DNA from: Naasia sp.
GTDB lineage: Bacteria; Actinomycetota; Actinomycetes; Actinomycetales; Microbacteriaceae
Assembly (NCBI RefSeq): GCF_025465545.1
Contig: NZ_JAODMK010000044.1
Coordinates: 24,563-88,562 of the forward strand
DNA: 64,000 nucleotides
Reading direction: 5' to 3'
Shown here: in pieces, positions 8,537-18,267 of the stretch
Numbering within the stretch: position 1 is the first letter of the stretch
Layout: each line of letters opens with the position of its first letter
Notes under the pieces: generated by a model
Database searches by the model: none
Seen by the model: the letters and a program-made list of their open reading frames with translations, nothing else
Told to the model about the DNA's origin: nothing
Program-made: the position numbers and the translations under genes

Positions 8537-10197
8537 GTCCGGCCGGGACGCGTGCGGCGAAGTCGGTCGCCCTGGCGACCGACGAGCTCAGGGTGAGGAC
8601 CGGCGCCCTCGAGGAAGCCCTGGAGCTGGGTTCGGCAGAGCTGGATCCTGCGGCGGTGAACCGGGCGCGCTCGGTGGTCGGGAAGGTGAGCGAGCGCATC
8701 ACCCTGGCGGGTGAGCACACCGTCGTTGCGCTCGCCGGCGCCACCGGGAGCGGCAAGTCCTCACTGTTCAACGCACTCGTCGGCGCCGACGTGTCGAAGG
8801 CCGGTGCCCGACGGCCGACGACGTCCACCGCGACGGCCGCCATCTGGGGCGACACCGACGCGGGAGCGCTCCTCGACTGGCTGAAGGTCGACTCGCGGCA
8901 TCTGGTCCGAAGCGGGCCAGGAGGGCAGGCGCTCGACGGACTGGTGCTCCTCGACCTGCCCGACTTCGACTCCCGGGAAGCGTCGCACCGGGTGGAGGCG
9001 GAGCGCCTCCTGGAGCTGGTGGACGCGTTCGTGTGGGTCACGGACCCACAGAAGTACGCCGACGCCCGGCTGCACGACGACTTCGTGAGACTCCTCTCCC
9101 AGCACCAGGCGGTGACGCTTGCCGTCCTCAACCAGGCCGACCTGCTGCCCGAGGGCGCCCTGAGCGACTGCGTCGCCGACCTGCGCGGCCTGCTCGCCCG
9201 CGACGGTATCGCGGACGCGACCGTCCTTGCCACCTCGGCTCGCACCGGTGCCGGCATGCACGCTCTCGCAGAGCGGATCGCCACTCGGGTCGAGGCGAGG
9301 AACGCGTCGCGTCAGCGGCTCACTGCGGACGTCATCACCGTCGCTCGAATGCTGCGGGACGGCGTGGGAGACGGCGAAGCGCACGCGGACCGGCTGCCTC
9401 GGCAAGCTCTGGACTCGGCCCTCGCCCGAGCGGCCGGGGTGCCGATCGTGCTCGACGCAGTCCGGCGGGACTACCGGCGGGCCGCCCTCGCAAGGACCGG
9501 CTGGCTGTTCAGCCGATGGGTCGGCCGCCGGGGACCGGATCCGCTGCGCCGGCTCCGACTCGCGAGAGCGGGAGAGCTCCGCCCGGGGACAGCCGACCTC
9601 ACGGGCACCGATGCGCGGGCCGCGCTTCAGCGCTCGTCGATCGCGACGCCGAGTCTCGCCACCCGGTCAGCGGTCGAGGTCGCCGCCCGAGGATTCGTCC
9701 AGCAGGCGTCCGAAGGGCTCCCCGACCGCTGGGCCCGCGCGGTGGAGCGAACGGTCGAAGCGGGCAGCGACGAACTGCCCGACGCCCTCGACCAGGCGGT
9801 CCTCGCGACCCCGCTCCGATTCCGGAGGCCGCTGTGGTGGTCGGTGGCGAACGTCTTCCACTGGCTTCTCGGCCTCGCCGCCGTGGTCGGGGCGCTCTGG
9901 CTCGGCGGGCTCCATGTGCTGGGACTCCTCGCCCTGCCCCGACCCGAGACCCCCACGGTCGGCGTCGTGCCGGTGCCTCTCCTCCTGCTCGTCGGCGGCG
10001 CACTGCTCGGCATGCTGCTCGCCGGCCTCGCCCGATGGCTCGCCCGACTGGGCGCACGGCGGCGCACGGGCGTCGCCGCCGACCGGCTCCGTGCGTCCAT
10101 CGCCGAGGTGACCGCCGCGCGCGTGGTCCGGCCGGTCGCTGCGGCGCTGGACCGCCATCGGGCCACTCGTGAACAGCTCGACCGCGCCGCCCGCTGA
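8533..10197 (+). CDS. Dynamin-like / YfjP-type GTPase with two C-terminal TM segments (second of pair)
   Basis: G1 GATGSGKSSLFNALVG, G3 DLPDFDS, G4 NQAD; ATG overlaps previous stop by 4 nt. Confidence 0.8.
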   Translation: MSPAGTRAAKSVALATDELRVRTGALEEALELGSAELDPAAVNRARSVVGKVSERITLAGEHTVVALAGATGSGKSSLFNALVGADVSKAGARRPTTSTATAAIWGDTDAGALLDWLKVDSRHLVRSGPGGQALDGLVLLDLPDFDSREASHRVEAERLLELVDAFVWVTDPQKYADARLHDDFVRLLSQHQAVTLAVLNQADLLPEGALSDCVADLRGLLARDGIADATVLATSARTGAGMHALAERIATRVEARNASRQRLTADVITVARMLRDGVGDGEAHADRLPRQALDSALARAAGVPIVLDAVRRDYRRAALARTGWLFSRWVGRRGPDPLRRLRLARAGELRPGTADLTGTDARAALQRSSIATPSLATRSAVEVAARGFVQQASEGLPDRWARAVERTVEAGSDELPDALDQAVLATPLRFRRPLWWSVANVFHWLLGLAAVVGALWLGGLHVLGLLALPRPETPTVGVVPVPLLLLVGGALLGMLLAGLARWLARLGARRRTGVAADRLRASIAEVTAARVVRPVAAALDRHRATREQLDRAAR

Positions 10198-10287
10198 GTC
10201 GCCGGGCACCGCTGGCTCACGGCTGTGGATAAGCGCGACGAGCATGGACCTCGCCGCCTCACACTGATCCCCGACAGAGGAGGACCG

Positions 10288-10464
10288 GTGACGAGGGTGC
10301 TGGTGAAGGCGACGGGACGATGTGCGGACGAGCGGGGTGACGTGCCGGGCTGGGTGCTCATCACCCTGATGACCGCCGGGCTGGTGCTCGTGCTCTGGGG
10401 GGTCGCCGGGCCGGCGCTCACCGGGCTGTTCGAGCAGGCGATCTCTCGAGTCAGCTCGTTCTGA
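10288..10464 (+). CDS. Small membrane protein, probable Flp/TadE-type pilus component
   Basis: GTG start after AGAGGAGGACC; one TM segment; lies directly upstream of TadE-like genes. Confidence 0.55.
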   Translation: MTRVLVKATGRCADERGDVPGWVLITLMTAGLVLVLWGVAGPALTGLFEQAISRVSSF

Positions 10465-10470
10465 CGCCCC

Positions 10471-10854
10471 ATGCGGAGCGAGGAGGGGTCCGCCCCCGCC
10501 GAGTTCGTGATGGTCGGGGCGCTGCTCGCGGTGCTAACCCTCTCGGTGCTCCAGCTGGGGCTGGCCCTGCACGTCCGCAACACTGTCACCGATGCGGCAG
10601 CGGAAGGGGCTCGCACCGCTGCGCTCGCCGGCGGCTCACTCGAGAAGGGCGCCGCCCGCACGGAGGAGCTCATCCATGCCGCCCTCGGCGGCGGCTACGC
10701 CGTGCGGGTCGAGGCGCGCGAGACCACCTGGCTCGACCTGCGGGTCGCCGAGGTCGCGGTGCGCGCGCCCCTCCCCGTGATCGGGCTGCTCGGGGTGACC
10801 GGCGGGATCGAGGTGAGCGGGCATGCGGCCCTGGAGGACCGCGAGGCCGGATGA
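10471..10854 (+). CDS. TadE family pseudopilin-like protein
   Basis: EEGSAPAEFVMVGALLAVLTLSVLQLGLALHVRNTVTDAAAEGART. Confidence 0.8.
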   Translation: MRSEEGSAPAEFVMVGALLAVLTLSVLQLGLALHVRNTVTDAAAEGARTAALAGGSLEKGAARTEELIHAALGGGYAVRVEARETTWLDLRVAEVAVRAPLPVIGLLGVTGGIEVSGHAALEDREAG

Positions 10855-11257
10855 CGGCTCCGCGGCCGTCGAGTTCGTGACTGCCGGGATGCTTCTGCTC
10901 GTGCCGCTCGTCTACCTGGTGCTCACCCTCGCGAGCCTGCAATCGGCCGCGTTCGCCACCGAAGGAGCCGCTCGCGAGGCCGCACGGATCCTTGCCCGCG
11001 AGGCGGACCCCGCAACGGGCCGGGACGCCGCCGAGCGCGCGATCCTCGTGGCGCTCGGCGACGTCGGGATGACCCGCTCCGCAGCAACCGCCCGGGTGCA
11101 GTGCGCGCCACGCTGCGGGGACGGGGCCCTCACTGTCACCGTGAGCGTGCGGGCGGAGGTGCGGCTGCCGTTCGTGCCGCAGGGGCTGGCCGTGGTCGTG
11201 CCCGTGGAGGGCGAGGCGACCTTCCCGGTGTCGCGCTTCCGGCCGGACGCCCCATGA
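10823..11257 (+). CDS. TadE/TadF-like pilus assembly protein
   Basis: DGSAAVEFVTAGMLLLVPLVYLVLTLASLQSAAFATEGAAREAAR; start uncertain. Confidence 0.7.
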   Translation: MRPWRTARPDDGSAAVEFVTAGMLLLVPLVYLVLTLASLQSAAFATEGAAREAARILAREADPATGRDAAERAILVALGDVGMTRSAATARVQCAPRCGDGALTVTVSVRAEVRLPFVPQGLAVVVPVEGEATFPVSRFRPDAP

Positions 11258-11691
11258 GGCGGGCGGCCGACCGAGAGGAGGGATCGATCCTCCCCCTGCT
11301 CGCCGGCTTCTTCGCCCTGACGGTGGCGGTGATCCTGCTCGTCACCGCCGCGAGCTCGCTCTACCTCGAGCGGAAGCGACTGCTGTCCCTCGCCGACGCC
11401 GCCGCGCTCGCCGCAGCCGAGTCGTTCCCGCTCGAGTCGGTGTCGCTCCGGGGGGACGAGGTCGTGCCCCTGCTCACGGACGGGGAGGTCCGCTCGACGG
11501 TTGAGCGGTACCTCGCTTCGATGCCGGAGTCGAGCGTCGAGGCGCTGCGGCTGGAGGACGCCGACACCCCGGATGGGCGCACTGCGACGGTGGCCCTGTC
11601 CGGACGGTGGCGGGCGCCGCTCCTCTCCGCGTTCGTGCCCGCGGAGCTGCGCATCGAGGTCACCGCGACCGCCCGGACCGAGTTCCGGTGA
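11254..11691 (+). CDS. TadG-like pilus assembly protein
   Basis: EEGSILPLLAGFFALTVAVILLVTAASSLYLERKRLLSLADAAALAAA; ATG overlaps previous stop. Confidence 0.75.
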   Translation: MRRAADREEGSILPLLAGFFALTVAVILLVTAASSLYLERKRLLSLADAAALAAAESFPLESVSLRGDEVVPLLTDGEVRSTVERYLASMPESSVEALRLEDADTPDGRTATVALSGRWRAPLLSAFVPAELRIEVTATARTEFR

Positions 11692-11984
11692 GCCGTCAGG
11701 CTCGAGCGTTGAGCAGGGGCCCAGCGGCGCCGCGATCCCCCTGGTAGGTGGCCGCGACGGTGCTCGCTGCCTCACCCGGTTCAGCGACTGACCGGTCTCG
11801 GGCTTTCCTGGCGAACTGACCCTGGCGAATGCGGACGCGAGGAGTCTCCTCGAGATCGGCGCCCTCCACGTCCCTCACCACGTCGCAAGAACCGCTCCCC
11901 GCGTAGCCGACGGAAGCGTTTCCCCTGTGCAGAAGCGCCTTCGCCGTCAGTGGCAGTGTCGGTGGGTGGTGGTGTAGTGCAGGT

Positions 11985-13307
11985 ATGGATGACGACTGGG
12001 AGAGCCTCGATCGGATCGAGGAACAGGTCTTCCCGGAGGGGCGGATCGCCGGTTCGGCGTGCGGGCTGCTGAATGTGATCGAGAGCGTCACGCGGGACGC
12101 CGCCGGGCTCGCCGCCACCCGCTTCCGGCTCCTGCACGGCCTCCGCATCGCGTGGGAAGCGGACCGGGCCGAGCCGGAGGATCGGGCGCGGATCTCCTTC
12201 CGCAGCCTCAGGGCCGAGATCGCGGCCGCGTTGCGGCTGCCCGAGCGCACGGTGGAGTCGATGCTGGGCATCGCGGAGATCCTGGTCGCCTCGCTGCCCA
12301 CCACCCTCGACCGCCTGGCGGAGGGCCGGTTCAGCGAACGTCACGCCCGAGTGCTGGCCGAGGCCTCGGTGGGCGTGCACGAGGCGGTGCTGGCCGAGTT
12401 CGAGCGGCGGGCTCTGGACTGGGCGGAGTGCCTGACCGTGGCGAAGTTCGACCGGAAGGTCCGCGTCCTGCGCGAGATGCTGCAGCCCTCCGCGGCGACG
12501 GAACGCCACCGGGAAGCCATGGTCGAGCGGTCGGTCCGCACCGAACCGGCTCGAGACGGCATGGCCTACCTGGTCGCGTTCATGGCCGCGCCTCAGGTGT
12601 ACGCCATCGACGGCTATCTGACCGAGATCAGTCGCGGGCTGCAGGTCGAGGGCGAGGAGCGGACCCTCACCCAGCTCCGCGCCGACGTGCTCGCGGACCT
12701 GCTCCTGGACGACGGCGCGCTCCTGCCGCCAGGGAAGGGGGAGGGCACGCTGCGTCAGCGCAGGGTCGGGCGGGGGATCGTCCCCTCCGTGCACGTGACC
12801 GTTCCGGTGATGACCGCGATCGGCACGGGCGATCAGCCCGCGAGCCTCGACGGCTACGGCCCCATCGATCCTGAGACCGCACGCCGACTGTGTGGTGCCG
12901 CCACCGGCTTCTTCCGGATCCTGACCAACCCGGAGACCGGAGCGGTGGTCTCGTTCGGTCGGGACCGGTACGTCGTCCCGGCAGAGCTGAAGACCCACCT
13001 GCGGGCGCGGGATGCCACTTGCCGGTTCGTCGGCTGCAACCGTGCGGCGCGATTCTGCGACCTGGATCACACCAGGGACTGGGTCTACGACGGCGAGACG
13101 AGCGCCGGCAATCTCGCCCACCTCTGCCCCAGCCACCACCACGTGAAACACGCGAGCAGTTGGAAGGGGAGGCACGTCGACGAGGTCGGCACCCTCGACT
13201 GGGTCTCGCCGCTCGGCAGGACCTACCGGACCTATCCGGAGCTGCGGTTTCCGAGCGGCGCGGTGGCCCAGACGGAATGGCCGAAGGACGAGTCGCCGCC
13301 GTTCTAG
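11985..13307 (+). CDS. DUF222 / HNH endonuclease domain protein
   Basis: DUF222-like N-terminus; HNH region CRFVGCNRAARFCDLDHTRDWVYDGETSAGNLAHLCPSHHHVKH. Confidence 0.88.
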   Translation: MDDDWESLDRIEEQVFPEGRIAGSACGLLNVIESVTRDAAGLAATRFRLLHGLRIAWEADRAEPEDRARISFRSLRAEIAAALRLPERTVESMLGIAEILVASLPTTLDRLAEGRFSERHARVLAEASVGVHEAVLAEFERRALDWAECLTVAKFDRKVRVLREMLQPSAATERHREAMVERSVRTEPARDGMAYLVAFMAAPQVYAIDGYLTEISRGLQVEGEERTLTQLRADVLADLLLDDGALLPPGKGEGTLRQRRVGRGIVPSVHVTVPVMTAIGTGDQPASLDGYGPIDPETARRLCGAATGFFRILTNPETGAVVSFGRDRYVVPAELKTHLRARDATCRFVGCNRAARFCDLDHTRDWVYDGETSAGNLAHLCPSHHHVKHASSWKGRHVDEVGTLDWVSPLGRTYRTYPELRFPSGAVAQTEWPKDESPPF

Positions 13308-14350
13308 CCGGCGGGCTGCTGGGCGAGCAGCTCCCGGACCATCGGGATCACCCGGGTGCCGTACAGCTCGATGCTCGCCATCATCGCGGCATGGGGGAGC
13401 GGACCCGCGCTGTACTTCAGGTCGAAGCGGTCGATGTCGAGCGCCTGGGCGGTGGCCGCGATCTTGTGCGCCACGGTCTCCGGCGAGCCGACATAGAGCG
13501 AGCCGTGCTCGACCTCCTGCTCGAACTCGTCGCGGCCCATCGGCGGCCAGCCCCGGTCCCGGCCGATCCGGTCGCGCATCACCTTGTAGTTGACGAACAT
13601 CTCCTCGCGGGCCTGCTCGTCGGTGGCGGCGATGTGCCCGGGGGAGTGCACGCCGATGGGAAGCGGGTCGAGCTCGAGCTGGGTCAGGGCCCGCCGGTAG
13701 AGGTCGGCGTACGGCGCGAAGCGCCGGGGATCGCCGCCGATGATCGCGAGCAGCATCGGCATCCGGTAGCGGGCCGCGCGGATCACCGACTCGGGGCTGC
13801 CGCCGACGCCGATCCAGGTCGTCAGATGTCCGGAATCCGTCTTGGGGTAGACCTCCTGATCGGTGAGGCCCGCGCGCACGGTGCCCTGCCAGGTGACGGG
13901 CCCCTCCTCGAGCAGCGCGGCGAACAGGTCGAGCTTCTCGCTGAACAGCTCCTCGTACTGGCTGAGCTCGTAGCCGAAGAGGGGGAACGACTCGGTGAAG
14001 GAGCCGCGGCCGAGGATCACCTCGGCGCGTCCATTCGATGCGGCGTCGAGGGTCGCGAAGCGCTGGAAGACGCGGACCGGGTCGTCCGAGCTGAGGACGG
14101 TGACCGCGGAGCCGAGGCGGATGCGCTCGGTGCGCCCCGCGAGGGCGGCGAGCACCACGTCGGGCGCCGAGATGGAGAAGTCGTCGCGGTGGTGCTCGCC
14201 GATGCCGAAGAAGTCCACGCCCACCTGGTCGGCGAGCACGCCCTCCTCGATCACGTCGCGGATCACCTGCGGGTACGAGGTGGGGGAGCCGTCGGGCCCT
14301 CGGGTGACGTCCCCGAACGTGTCGAGTCCCAGTTCCAGTCGATCGGACAC
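13304..14350 (-). CDS. LLM-class flavin-dependent oxidoreductase
   Basis: LELGLDTFGDVT...VDFFGIGEHHRDDFSISAPDVVLAALAGRTERIRLGSAVTVLSSDDPVRVFQRFATLD. Confidence 0.88.
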   Translation of the reverse strand: MSDRLELGLDTFGDVTRGPDGSPTSYPQVIRDVIEEGVLADQVGVDFFGIGEHHRDDFSISAPDVVLAALAGRTERIRLGSAVTVLSSDDPVRVFQRFATLDAASNGRAEVILGRGSFTESFPLFGYELSQYEELFSEKLDLFAALLEEGPVTWQGTVRAGLTDQEVYPKTDSGHLTTWIGVGGSPESVIRAARYRMPMLLAIIGGDPRRFAPYADLYRRALTQLELDPLPIGVHSPGHIAATDEQAREEMFVNYKVMRDRIGRDRGWPPMGRDEFEQEVEHGSLYVGSPETVAHKIAATAQALDIDRFDLKYSAGPLPHAAMMASIELYGTRVIPMVRELLAQQPAG

Positions 14351-14517
14351 AGTGTCTCCCTCTCCCCGCCGCAGTTCATGCGATCGTATTCATTCCGTGG
14401 CCGGGACAACCTCTCCTGCGGGGTCGGCATTCCCGGGATAGCGGAGGGAGGCATCGACAGGCAAGGCTGTGGGTCGGGACGTGCCCGCGGGCTGCTCTGA
14501 CATCGGCCCCCAGCCGA

Positions 14518-14544
14518 TGTCGAAAAGCCGCTGGGCCGTTCGAC
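14518..14544 (+). promoter_or_regulatory. Candidate ECF42-type promoter (TGTCGA-N17-CGAC)
   Basis: TGTCGA 14518-14523, 17-nt spacer, CGAC 14541-14544, 44 nt upstream of the DGPF gene ATG. Confidence 0.45.
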
Positions 14545-14588
14545 GTAGCAGTGAGGGCAAACCCGCCCGATACCTGGAGGAGATCCCC

Positions 14589-15014
14589 ATGAAGTACATG
14601 CTCGTGATGAACCAGTCCCCGTCCGAGGCCGCCCCGGACTTCGACTCGCCCGAGATGGCCGAGGCGATCGCCGCCATGGGCGCTTACAACGAGGAGCTGA
14701 TCAACGCCGGTGTGCTCCTCACCATGGAGGGCCTCGAGCCGGAGTCGGAGGGCGTGCGGATCGACTACGCCGGTGAGGACCGCATCGTGACCGACGGCCC
14801 ATTCGCTGAGGCGAAGGAGGTCTTCGCCGGCTTCTGGATCCTGGAGACCGCCACGAAGGAGGAGGCCGTGGAGTGGGCACGCCGGGCGCCCCTGCAGGTG
14901 GGAAGCATCGTGGTGCGCCGGGTGCCGAGCATCGCCGAGTTCTCCCAGGACGACGCGCACGTTCAGAGGGAGCGCGAGTGGCGGATCGCCCAGGGCGAGA
15001 AGCTCGGCGTCTGA
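14589..15014 (+). CDS. YciI/DGPF family protein
   Basis: MKYMLVMNQSP...DGPFAEAKEVFAGFWILE; RBS CTGGAGGAG. Confidence 0.88.
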   Translation: MKYMLVMNQSPSEAAPDFDSPEMAEAIAAMGAYNEELINAGVLLTMEGLEPESEGVRIDYAGEDRIVTDGPFAEAKEVFAGFWILETATKEEAVEWARRAPLQVGSIVVRRVPSIAEFSQDDAHVQREREWRIAQGEKLGV

Positions 15015-15066
15015 GCGGTCAGACGCCGCTCGGGCGCTCGTCGCCGCGATCCTCGAGGAGGCGGCG

Positions 15067-16326
15067 ATGAGCTCGGGCGCCCAGCGGGGCACGACCCGGG
15101 CGGCGGTAGAAGCGGTGTGGCGGATCGAGGCGGCCAAGGTGGTCGCGGTCCTCACCCGCTCCCTCGGCGACCTCGACGCGGCCGAGGAGGCGGCGCAGGA
15201 TGCCCTGGTGCAGGCGCTCGAGCAGTGGCCGGAGACCGGGGTTCCCCGGAACCCGGGCGCCTGGCTCACCACGGTTGCCCGGCGCCGCGCCGTCGACGTC
15301 TGGCGGCGCCGCTCCCGACTCGAGGGTCACGTCGTGGAGCTCGGACATGCACTGGATGCCGAGCCGGTCGAGGGACCGGAGGAGATGGCGGCGGAGCCCA
15401 TCAAGGACGAGGTCCTGCGGCTCATGTTCATCGCCTGCCACCCCGTCCTGCCCCGCCCGTCTCGGGTCGCCCTCACCCTGCGACTGATCGGCGGGCTGAG
15501 CACGGAGGAGATCGCCCGGGCCTACCTCGTGCCGTCCACGACGATGGGGCAGCGCATCTCTCGGGCGAAGGGCACTCTCTCCGACGCCGGGGTGCCCTTC
15601 GAACTGCCCGAGCCTGCCGAGTTCGGGGCCCGGCTCGAGGCCGTGCTCGAGGTGCTCTACCTCGTGTTCAACGAGGGCTACGCGGCCTCCGCCGGCGCCG
15701 ACTGGATGCGTCCCGGACTCTGCCGCGAGGCGCTCCGGCTCGGTCGCGTGCTGGCGGCCCTGCTCCCGCGCGAGCCGGAGGTGCACGGGCTCCTCGCCCT
15801 GATGGAGCTGCAGATGTCCCGCTTCGCGGCGAGGCTGGACCAGGCAGGGGCACCGGTGCTGCTGCCCGACCAGGACCGGAGCCGGTGGGACCGATCGGCG
15901 ATCGTCCGCGGGCGCTCCGAGCTGGCGGTCGCCCGCCGTCTGGCGGCGGAATCCGGGCCCTACCTGCTGCAGGCGGCGCTGGCCGAGTGCCATGCGGTCG
16001 CCCGCACGGCCGACGCCACCGACTGGCCCCGGATCGTGAGCATCTACGACGAGCTCCTGCGGAGAACCCCGTCGCCTGTCATCGAGCTGAACCGGGCCGT
16101 CGCCGTCGCGATGGCCGGCGACCCCGCTGCGGCCCTGGCCGTGGTGGATGCCCTCGGTCTACGGCAGACGCTGCGTGGCCACCACCTGGTAGCCGGGGTG
16201 CGAGCGGATCTGCTCGCCCGGCTGGGCCGGGAGTCCGAGTCCCGCGCGGAGTTCGCCCGGGCCGCCGTGCTGACCGCGAACGAGCGGACCAAGGCGCTCC
16301 TCCTGGCCCGGGCGGCGCTCGGATAG
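15067..16326 (+). CDS. ECF sigma factor with C-terminal extension (ECF42-like, DUF6596 type)
   Basis: WRIEAAKVVAVLTRSLGDLDAAEEAAQDALVQALEQWP...LMFIACHPVLPRPSRVALTLRLIGGLSTEEIARAYLV...LYLVFNEGYAAS. Confidence 0.88.
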   Translation: MSSGAQRGTTRAAVEAVWRIEAAKVVAVLTRSLGDLDAAEEAAQDALVQALEQWPETGVPRNPGAWLTTVARRRAVDVWRRRSRLEGHVVELGHALDAEPVEGPEEMAAEPIKDEVLRLMFIACHPVLPRPSRVALTLRLIGGLSTEEIARAYLVPSTTMGQRISRAKGTLSDAGVPFELPEPAEFGARLEAVLEVLYLVFNEGYAASAGADWMRPGLCREALRLGRVLAALLPREPEVHGLLALMELQMSRFAARLDQAGAPVLLPDQDRSRWDRSAIVRGRSELAVARRLAAESGPYLLQAALAECHAVARTADATDWPRIVSIYDELLRRTPSPVIELNRAVAVAMAGDPAAALAVVDALGLRQTLRGHHLVAGVRADLLARLGRESESRAEFARAAVLTANERTKALLLARAALG

Positions 16327-16378
16327 ATTGCTCGGTAGCGGGTGGGAACGTACCCACACACGACGGAGTGGAGCTGTC

Positions 16379-17452
16379 ATGCGGGTGTACCTGATCGGCG
16401 CGGGCGTCATCGCCCGCACCCACGCGGACGCTGCGGCCAAGCTGGGCGAGCCCGTCGAACTCCGAGTGGCGGACCCGAACGCCACCGTTCTCGCCGGCTT
16501 CTCCGCCGCCTACCCGGATGCGCTCGCGTTCTCCTCCGCAGAGGACATGCTCGCGTCCGAGCCGGCGGCCGACGACGACGTGGTGCTGGTCGCCACCCCT
16601 CCCGCGATCCATGCCGGCCCCGCCGTCGCCGCGCTCCGCAGCGGACGGCACGTGCTCTGCGAGAAGCCGCTGGCGATGTCGGTGGAGGAGGCGGAGGAGA
16701 TGCTCGCCGCCGCCCAGGCCGCGGGACGCCTCTTCGGCTCGTGCAGCACCCGATTCCGCGCACTTCCGCACACGGACGCAGTGAAGGGGGTGCGCGCGAG
16801 CGGGGTGCTCGGAGATGTGTACCACCTGTCCTTCGTCACCAAGTGGCCGCGCAGCCGTGCGGGGATCGAGTACCAGCCCGCCAGCAGGTGGTTCCTCGAC
16901 TCGCGGTTGAGCGGGGGCGGCGTCGTCATGGACTGGGGCCCGTACGACATGTCCACGCTCTTCGACCTGCTCGAACCATCGGCCGTCGAGGTCGTCGACG
17001 CCTGGATCGCCCAGCCGCGCACCGGCGCGGACCCCACCGATGTCGTCTTCGACACGGAGACCCATGCGGGCGCGACGCTGCGCTTCACCACCGCGGACGG
17101 GGTCGTCCGGGTCGACTACGAGCGGGCCAACGGCACGCACGGCGAGGAGGTCGCCCGCGCGGAGTTCGAGGGGACGCGCGGGGCCGTGCACTGGACGCCG
17201 TTCGACTCGCAGCAGCCCGTCTTCCTGCGGACCGATCGGGACGGCGAGATCGTCGAGGAGGAGGTTCCGCCGCCGCCGCGCTCGGACCTGACCATCTTCG
17301 ATCGGCCGCTCGTGTCCTTCGTCGACGCCGTGCGCGGGCGCCCGTCGCCCGCCACCCTGGGCGCCGCGGCGGTGGACGAGTTCCGCTGCCTGCGAGCGAT
17401 CTACGAGACGGCTCGCACGGGCGTTGCGGTCCGCATCGAGGTGCGCCGGTGA
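16379..17452 (+). CDS. Gfo/Idh/MocA family oxidoreductase
   Basis: N-terminal GAGVIARTHADAAAKLG; HVLCEKPLAMSVEEAEEM. Confidence 0.88.
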   Translation: MRVYLIGAGVIARTHADAAAKLGEPVELRVADPNATVLAGFSAAYPDALAFSSAEDMLASEPAADDDVVLVATPPAIHAGPAVAALRSGRHVLCEKPLAMSVEEAEEMLAAAQAAGRLFGSCSTRFRALPHTDAVKGVRASGVLGDVYHLSFVTKWPRSRAGIEYQPASRWFLDSRLSGGGVVMDWGPYDMSTLFDLLEPSAVEVVDAWIAQPRTGADPTDVVFDTETHAGATLRFTTADGVVRVDYERANGTHGEEVARAEFEGTRGAVHWTPFDSQQPVFLRTDRDGEIVEEEVPPPPRSDLTIFDRPLVSFVDAVRGRPSPATLGAAAVDEFRCLRAIYETARTGVAVRIEVRR

Positions 17453-18267
17453 CGCCGGCCGGGATCTCCACCGCCCTCTACGGCTGGACCGAGCGCTACC
17501 AGCGCGACGGCGTGGAGTGGGACTGGGCCAGGCTGTACGGCGACTGCGCCGCGGCGGGGGTGGATGCTGTCGAGACCGACCCGTCGCCGGAGAAGCTCGC
17601 GATCCTCACCGACCTCGGCCTGCGGGTGTCGGCCTCCTACGTCGGCCTGCCGCTCACCCTGCCCTTCGGCCGGCTCGCGGTGGAGGACTCCCTGCTGCCG
17701 ATCGCCGAGCGGCTCTCGGCGGCGGGCGGCCGGGACCTGCTGCTCAACGCCGACCTCGTCGACTGGTCGAAGCCGGTGCAGAAGTCGGACGACGATGCCC
17801 GTCGTCAGGGCGAGAACCTCTCCCGGATCGCCGAGCTGGTGGCGCCCCTCGGGCTCTCCGTCGCGCTGCACAACCACGCCGCCGACCCGCACAACGCCGA
17901 GCAGGACCTGCGTTCGGTGCTGCTGCACTCGGATCCCGCGGTGCGGCTCTGCCTCGACATCGGCTGGGCCCACGTGGCCGGGTCCGATCCGGTCGGGATC
18001 GTCCGCGCCCATGCCGAGCGGGTGCAGGCCTTCCACCTGCGGAACCAGCGAGGAGCGGTGCCGACGGAGGATCTGCTGAGCGGCGAGATCGACATCCGTG
18101 CGCTCCTCGACGCTGCTCCCGGCTACTCCGGCTGGCTGACGCTCGAGCTCTGGCACCCCGACACGATGCGGCCTGAGCGGTCCATGCTCGAGGACACCCG
18201 GCGCTCCGTCGAGCACCTGCGGGCCCTCCTGGCGGAACCCGGCGCCGATCAGGTGCGCGGGGAGTAG
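17449..18267 (+). CDS. Sugar phosphate isomerase/epimerase (xylose isomerase-like TIM barrel)
   Basis: GTG overlaps previous stop; LSVALHNHAADPHN, LCLDIGWAHVAG, GWLTLEL. Confidence 0.8.
   Translation: MTPAGISTALYGWTERYQRDGVEWDWARLYGDCAAAGVDAVETDPSPEKLAILTDLGLRVSASYVGLPLTLPFGRLAVEDSLLPIAERLSAAGGRDLLLNADLVDWSKPVQKSDDDARRQGENLSRIAELVAPLGLSVALHNHAADPHNAEQDLRSVLLHSDPAVRLCLDIGWAHVAGSDPVGIVRAHAERVQAFHLRNQRGAVPTEDLLSGEIDIRALLDAAPGYSGWLTLELWHPDTMRPERSMLEDTRRSVEHLRALLAEPGADQVRGE

Noticed and set aside
11985-13307. HNH/DUF222 protein as a mobile intron or defence island
   Set aside because: DUF222-HNH genes are common multicopy genes in actinobacteria; no flanking repeats or intron structure seen
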